64,000 bases of DNA, from assembly GCF_004123835.1 (NCBI RefSeq), contig NZ_MZMU01000002.1, forward strand, positions 1 through 64,000, in the 5' to 3' direction. Source of the stretch: Rhizobium leguminosarum (GTDB lineage: Bacteria > Pseudomonadota > Alphaproteobacteria > Rhizobiales > Rhizobiaceae). The notes under the pieces were generated by a model. That model was given only the letters and a program-made list of their open reading frames with translations, made no database searches and was not told where the DNA came from. The translations under genes were made by a program, and so were the position numbers. Below are positions 60,400-64,000 of this stretch, piece after piece (positions within the stretch are counted from its first letter, which is position 1; each line of letters opens with the position of its first letter).

Positions 60400-61389
60400 T
60401 CAAAATCCGACAGCGTGACCGCCAGCTTTCGTCTTGTCGGACGGCCCTGAAACTCTATTCCCGGCCGTCAAGGATCGCGCCGACATTTCGCGCCAGACTG
60501 CTTCAGAGCGCTTGGCTAGATCTCTGTTGGCGCGGAAAACCCTAACTTCGAGATTGACGTCCAGGGGCTCCGGTCCAGCCCGGACCAGCTTGCTATTCAG
60601 GATGTCGTTATGTGTCATGCTCAAAGGCAGCCATGCCACTCCCATCCCCAGAAGAGTCATCGAGCGCAGACCGTCGGCGTGCGCATTCTCGAAGATCAGG
60701 CGTAGTCGGGAGAGGGACCCATCCCGCCCGATGACACCGTCGACGGCCCGGCCTAGAGTGCACACCGTCTCGTACCCTAGATAAGGCACCTCGGTTTCGC
60801 TGCCGCTAGTCAGGCGATGGCGTGGCTCGCCTACCCTGTCTGGAACCGATAACGGAACGAGTCTATCTCTCCCCACAAGTATCGAATCGCATCTCGAAAG
60901 AGGGAGGGAGTCATCCGTGTTATTCAGATCACTTCGAGCATCGATAAAGCATACGACGAAATCTACGTCGCCGTTTTCAAGGGCGTCGCAACAGAAGCCG
61001 AGGCTATCGGATCGAACGTTGAGGGGAAGTGATCCGACCTGACGTTGAATGACAGGTAGCCATTTCGGGAAGAATGTGACTGAAAGGACATGCGGCGCGG
61101 CGAACCGTACGGCTGTCAGCCTTTTGTCGGCTTCGTCGCGTATCGCCTTGCGGGTTCCGTTCAACCGCCCAACGACATCGCCTGATATCGCCAGCAGTTC
61201 TTCGCCGGCCTTCGTCAGATAGATCGGATTCTTGCTTCTGTCGATGAGCAACGCGCCGGCCCATCGTTCGAGAGATTGTAGCCTGCGGCTTAGCCCAGAT
61301 TGTGTAACGTTACGTTTTTCCGCTGCCTTGGTGAGATTGCGGTATTCCGCGATTGCCGCTAGGTCTTCTAGCCATCTGATATCGAGCAT
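60400..61389 (-). CDS. LysR-family transcriptional regulator
   Basis: A 329-residue LTTR. The DNA-binding domain spans residues about 3-62: WLEDLAAIAEYRNLTKAAEK, then RNVTQSGLSRRLQSLERWAG and the DRSKNPIYLTKAG wing. The effector domain follows (VRFAAPHVLSVTFFPKWLPV, then FENAHADGLRSMTLLGMGVA). It converges with the PaiB-like gene and is separated from the leftward marR by 167 bp. Neither gene orientation nor a palindrome identifies its target. Confidence 0.88.
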   Translation of the reverse strand: MLDIRWLEDLAAIAEYRNLTKAAEKRNVTQSGLSRRLQSLERWAGALLIDRSKNPIYLTKAGEELLAISGDVVGRLNGTRKAIRDEADKRLTAVRFAAPHVLSVTFFPKWLPVIQRQVGSLPLNVRSDSLGFCCDALENGDVDFVVCFIDARSDLNNTDDSLPLSRCDSILVGRDRLVPLSVPDRVGEPRHRLTSGSETEVPYLGYETVCTLGRAVDGVIGRDGSLSRLRLIFENAHADGLRSMTLLGMGVAWLPLSMTHNDILNSKLVRAGPEPLDVNLEVRVFRANRDLAKRSEAVWREMSARSLTAGNRVSGPSDKTKAGGHAVGF

Positions 61390-61556
61390 TTATGCCTCCG
61401 TTGGCTTTAGACTACGCGGTGCATACGATTGTTACTCATGCGAATATCGCAGTCTGCGATGCTGCATCCGCATGTTGCGCAACCAGTTCTCGACTTCACA
61501 ACTGTCACAGGAGCAATTAGTTTATTTTTGGCAATCGCTTAGGCTCAGCGCTCAGG

Positions 61557-62069
61557 TTACGCTTTATCTTGGAGAGCACATGCTACCGGGCAGTCTGGGC
61601 AAGCACTGAGGTCGCACAAGCGACAGACCGAATAAGCATGGTCAAGATCTTCGACGAAATTCGACAGAAGCTTCTCGGTGAGCAGCCGGTACGTCTCTCT
61701 TTCAGCGGGATCCAAGCCCTGTAAAGCTTTAGCTATAAGCTCGAAGCGAGAAGACAGGATTGCGTCACATCTTGTGTCACCCGCTTCCGTTAGATGTAGT
61801 GCGACAGCTCGCCGATCGGTCGCGCTCGGTCGTCTTACGACCAAGTCATCGGTCACAAGCCGATCAATGAGGCGGACCGTGGCGGAGTGGGAAAGTCCCA
61901 AAGCGCGCCGCATCTGCTCGATAGGCATCCCCGGCTCATGCCGTAGAAGAGCGATTGCCGCCGCGGCCTGCCCTTTCTCCGGAGCCTGGTTTTCTGTGTC
62001 TCTTAGAACGGCGTCTGCCAGGCCTAGAACCATTGCGCCGATTACGTTCTCTGTCTTTTTCTCATCCAT
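61557..62069 (-). CDS. MarR-family regulator with C-terminal Cys cluster
   Basis: A 170-residue repressor. The winged helix occupies residues about 35-115: IEQMRRALGLSHSATVRLID, then RLVTDDLVVRRPSATDRRAV. The C-terminus ends with five closely spaced cysteines, CRLCDLSACPDCPVACAL, able to form disulfides or bind a metal or cluster, so the protein may sense oxidants or thiol stress. It is divergent from DUF417 gene 2, with two TATGC-N5-GCATA sites between. Start ATG 62069 (MDEKKTENVIG) is where the family begins and lies next to the operator; longer frames cross it. Confidence 0.85.
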   Translation of the reverse strand: MDEKKTENVIGAMVLGLADAVLRDTENQAPEKGQAAAAIALLRHEPGMPIEQMRRALGLSHSATVRLIDRLVTDDLVVRRPSATDRRAVALHLTEAGDTRCDAILSSRFELIAKALQGLDPAERETYRLLTEKLLSNFVEDLDHAYSVCRLCDLSACPDCPVACALQDKA

Positions 62070-62081
62070 TGCGAAAATATA

Positions 62082-62131
62082 TATGCGCCACGCATAGACA
62101 TCAAGTGAAAATAATATATGCTCTGTGCATA
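62082..62131. promoter_or_regulatory. Twin MarR-type operators between marR and DUF417 gene 2
   Basis: TATGCGCCACGCATA (62082-62096), a near-perfect palindrome, and TATGCTCTGTGCATA (62117-62131) match the pair upstream of DUF417 gene 1. They cover the space from 13 bp before the marR ATG to 24 bp before the DUF417 ATG, so one repressor could control both directions. Confidence 0.7.
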
Positions 62132-62154
62132 CAAATCGCAAAAAGGAGAAAGAA

Positions 62155-62676
62155 ATGACACAGAACATCACATCCGTCGCCGATCGCGCTATCACAGGCC
62201 TGGATCGCATTGCACCCGCCGCCACGATAACGAAGATTGGCCGTGGCGTCGCACTCGCGGGGGTGGTCTTGCCACTTCTGCTGATCGGCCTTCTCAAATT
62301 CACCCAGATTGAAGTCGATGCGCTCAAGCCTCTCATCACAAATACCCCATGGCTGTCATGGCTCTATCCCGCCTTCGGAGAAGTCGGCGCTACGGCCCTT
62401 CTGGGTACTGCAGAAATCTTCACTGCAATCCTCCTGATCGCATCGCCCTGGTCGGCACGCGCCGGGGTACTCGGTGGTGCGATTGGCTCGCTCACGTTTC
62501 TCACCACGGTTTCGGTGATGTTCGCGCTACCGATCTGGTACGCCGAACTTGGCGGCTTCCCCTGGATCAATCCTGTTGGCCAGTTCCTGCTCAAAGACGT
62601 GTCGCTTCTTGGCGTAAGCATCGTCATTTTTGGCGAAAGTCTCACACGTGCCAAGGCCCAGATTTCCCACGCCTGA
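62155..62676 (+). CDS. DUF417 membrane protein (RclC/YkgB-like) 2
   Basis: A 173-residue inner-membrane protein, close relative of the copy at 58.9 kb: GRGVALAGVVLPLLLIGLLK with FTQIEVDALKPLITNTPWLS, then TAEIFTAILLIASPWSARAG and KDVSLLGVSIVIFGESLTRA. It has four predicted helices. The strong AAAAGGAGAAAG ribosome-binding site fixes ATG 62155. A role in tolerance of reactive chlorine or similar oxidants is inferred from RclC and from the Cys-rich MarR next door. Confidence 0.82.
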   Translation: MTQNITSVADRAITGLDRIAPAATITKIGRGVALAGVVLPLLLIGLLKFTQIEVDALKPLITNTPWLSWLYPAFGEVGATALLGTAEIFTAILLIASPWSARAGVLGGAIGSLTFLTTVSVMFALPIWYAELGGFPWINPVGQFLLKDVSLLGVSIVIFGESLTRAKAQISHA

Positions 62677-62704
62677 TCGATCGCGACTATCAAGCAATGG
62701 GTTC

Positions 62705-62963
62705 GTGACCCACGTCCTGAACCACACAAAGGAACTCTGTCCTTGTTGTAAAGCGGCCAAAGCGCTGCTGCGTCAGAAGGGCGTGAGTTGATCGAGACTT
62801 CCAGAAATCAGGTCTTGCGAAAGTAGATGATCGATCGCTCCGAGCGCACAACCGTGCCTCAAACTTCCTCGGCAAAGAACACGTCGGAGGCCATGACGAT
62901 CACCTCTCCCTGGACAGACGGGGACTGCTGGACGAAACGCTTGGTCTTCTTTCATCGCTCTAG
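62705..62963 (+). pseudogene. Glutaredoxin remnant with multiple frame breaks
   Basis: Three frames read in order recover a glutaredoxin: HTKELCPCCKAAKALLRQKG (active site CPCC, usually CPYC), then MIDRSERTTVPQ after an in-frame stop, then NFLGKEHVGGHDDHLSLDRR followed by GLLDETLGLL. These correspond to the redox helix, the cis-Pro TVPQ loop and the GG-D glutathione site. At least two frame changes and two internal stops show it is decayed. It lay in the same redox-themed neighbourhood as the DUF417 and OsmC genes. Confidence 0.75.
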
Positions 62964-63028
62964 AACGCCTCACGGGGCTGGGTAAATCACATGCCCCGAA
63001 TAGCCTGATTTATCTAAGGATAACCAGA

Positions 63029-64000
63029 ATGAAAACCGAGAAACTGGAATTCGTTGGGCACGCAGGCGGCGTACTTGCCGCCCGGCTCGACATGCCGGAC
63101 GGAGACATCCGCGGCTATGCTCTTTTCGCCCACTGCTTCACCTGCTCGAAGGATTTGATGGCTGTACGCCGGATATCCGCCGGCCTTGCACGGCACGGAA
63201 TCGCTCTCATGCGGTTCGATTTTACAGGTCTTGGGGCCTCGGATGGTGAGTTCGCGTCAACGAACTTCTCATCCAATATCGAGGACCTTAAGCGAGCTGC
63301 AGCCCACCTGGCTGAGGTCCGCGAGGCGCCCCGCCTGATCATCGGTCACTCGCTTGGAGGCGCCGCAGTTTTGGCTGCAGCATCCTCTATCCCGAGTATT
63401 GAGGCTGTAGTGACCATCGGCGCTCCGGCAGACGTCGCTCACGTGTTGCACAATTTCGGAGCGGACCTGGCGGAGATCGAGGGAAAAGGCGAAGCGACAG
63501 TTTCGTTGCATGGACGCGAATTCACGATCGAAAGGCAGTTTATAGAGGATGCCAGGACCGCCAATTTATCCATGCGGATCGCGGCTCTCCGCAAGCCGCT
63601 TCTTATCCTGCATGCGCCGCTCGACAACACCGTCGGAATTGAAAACGCCGCGTTGATTTTTGCGGCAGCGAAACACCCCAAAAGCTTCGTCTCCCTCGAC
63701 GGTGCGGATCATCTTCTGACCCGCGCCCAGGATGCCGAGTATGCCGCCAGCGTGATTGCGGGCTGGTCATCGCGCTACATCGGCAGCGCGGCAAAGGATC
63801 CAAGCACGCGTGATTCCGGTCCGATCCTCGTCACCGAAACCGGGCATGGTCGATACCAGCAGAGGGTGGACGCTCATGGGCATCGGCTGATGGCCGACGA
63901 ACCTAGCGGCGACGGTGGCACGGACACCGGACCCACCCCTTACGATTTTCTCGCCATCGCGCTTGGCGCATGTACTTCGATGACGTTGCGAATGTACGCG
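63029..64000 (+). CDS. Alpha/beta hydrolase-OsmC fusion protein (partial)
   Basis: A frame open to the right edge, 324 residues so far. Residues 1-255 are an alpha/beta hydrolase: FAHCFTCSKDLMAVRRISAG, FDFTGLGASDGEFAST, the nucleophile elbow IGHSLGGAAV, and a late Asp/His pair (HAPLDNTVGI, DGADHLLTRA). From about 275 an OsmC domain begins (GRYQQRVDAHGHRLMADEPS, then PTPYDFLAIALGACTSMTLR), whose first redox Cys lies in GACTS; the second Cys is beyond the window. OsmC domains reduce organic hydroperoxides. The start has AAGGA upstream; it lies 66 bp after the glutaredoxin remnant. Confidence 0.88.
   Translation, partial: MKTEKLEFVGHAGGVLAARLDMPDGDIRGYALFAHCFTCSKDLMAVRRISAGLARHGIALMRFDFTGLGASDGEFASTNFSSNIEDLKRAAAHLAEVREAPRLIIGHSLGGAAVLAAASSIPSIEAVVTIGAPADVAHVLHNFGADLAEIEGKGEATVSLHGREFTIERQFIEDARTANLSMRIAALRKPLLILHAPLDNTVGIENAALIFAAAKHPKSFVSLDGADHLLTRAQDAEYAASVIAGWSSRYIGSAAKDPSTRDSGPILVTETGHGRYQQRVDAHGHRLMADEPSGDGGTDTGPTPYDFLAIALGACTSMTLRMYA

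Overview
The window is high-GC DNA with many short overlapping starts (ATGA, TGATG) and a gene set typical of the Rhizobiaceae. It holds two SyrB-family proteins, remnants of a tandem Ku/LigD end-joining locus, a CCUCCUCCC-hairpin sRNA, a DUF1127 protein, a Zur/Azt zinc locus, and many LysR, MarR and GntR regulators. The density of decayed genes (about a dozen fragments or frameshifted genes) suggests an accessory replicon or genomic island. This taxonomic call is an inference from gene content.

Layout. (1) 0-5.7 kb: rpsU, a rubredoxin-like/metallo-beta-lactamase-fold protein, the SyrB pair, then a graveyard (Ku 3' end, internally deleted ku, ligD stub, cold-shock fragment, frameshifted membrane protein). 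(2) 5.8-13 kb: a ribbon-helix-helix regulator with a PHB-depolymerase-type esterase, transposase/RTX scraps, a YraQ-type permease with a coupled DUF1127 gene, LysR, truncated ClC and ABC genes, GntR. (3) 13.1-26.2 kb: a zinc-limitation locus. A shared inverted repeat at 22.08-22.12 kb lies between leftward aztABC and rightward COG0523 GTPase-aztD-zur-COG0523. Leftward, aztABC runs on into another COG0523 GTPase, a small Cys protein and a complete peptide/nickel-type ABC importer. (4) 26.3-34.6 kb: broken genes (LysR, CYTH-CHAD, SRAP, DUF4037) around a probable four-hairpin sRNA, then VOC, GNAT, TonB-C and SMI1/KNR4 proteins.

(5) 35.2-58.7 kb is the centrepiece: one rightward operon of 14 genes. 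It encodes a 62-residue acidic peptide with no Ser, Thr or Cys in its last 34 residues, a flavodoxin-fold FMN reductase, an M3-type HExxH peptidase, five different LanB-like proteins of about 760-830 residues that contain only the tRNA-dependent glutamylation-type domain, two related TPR proteins, a DadA-like FAD oxidoreductase, a radical-SAM-shaped protein lacking the cluster cysteines, an MFS exporter and a 2OG-Fe(II)-type oxygenase. No elimination domain and no LanC cyclase are present. The best model is a scaffold-peptide (pearlin) pathway: LanB-like peptide aminoacyl-tRNA ligases add amino acids one after another to the C-terminus of the carrier peptide, the redox enzymes modify them, the peptidase releases the product and the MFS protein exports it. 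Five ligase-like enzymes plus TPR proteins and a degenerate radical-SAM fold would be an unusual version of such a system.

(6) 58.8-64 kb: two RclC-like (DUF417) membrane proteins, each behind the same pair of TATGC-N5-GCATA-like operators, with a Cys-rich MarR, a PaiB-like protein, LysR, a decayed glutaredoxin and an alpha/beta hydrolase-OsmC fusion that runs off the end. This looks like a thiol/oxidant-response locus.
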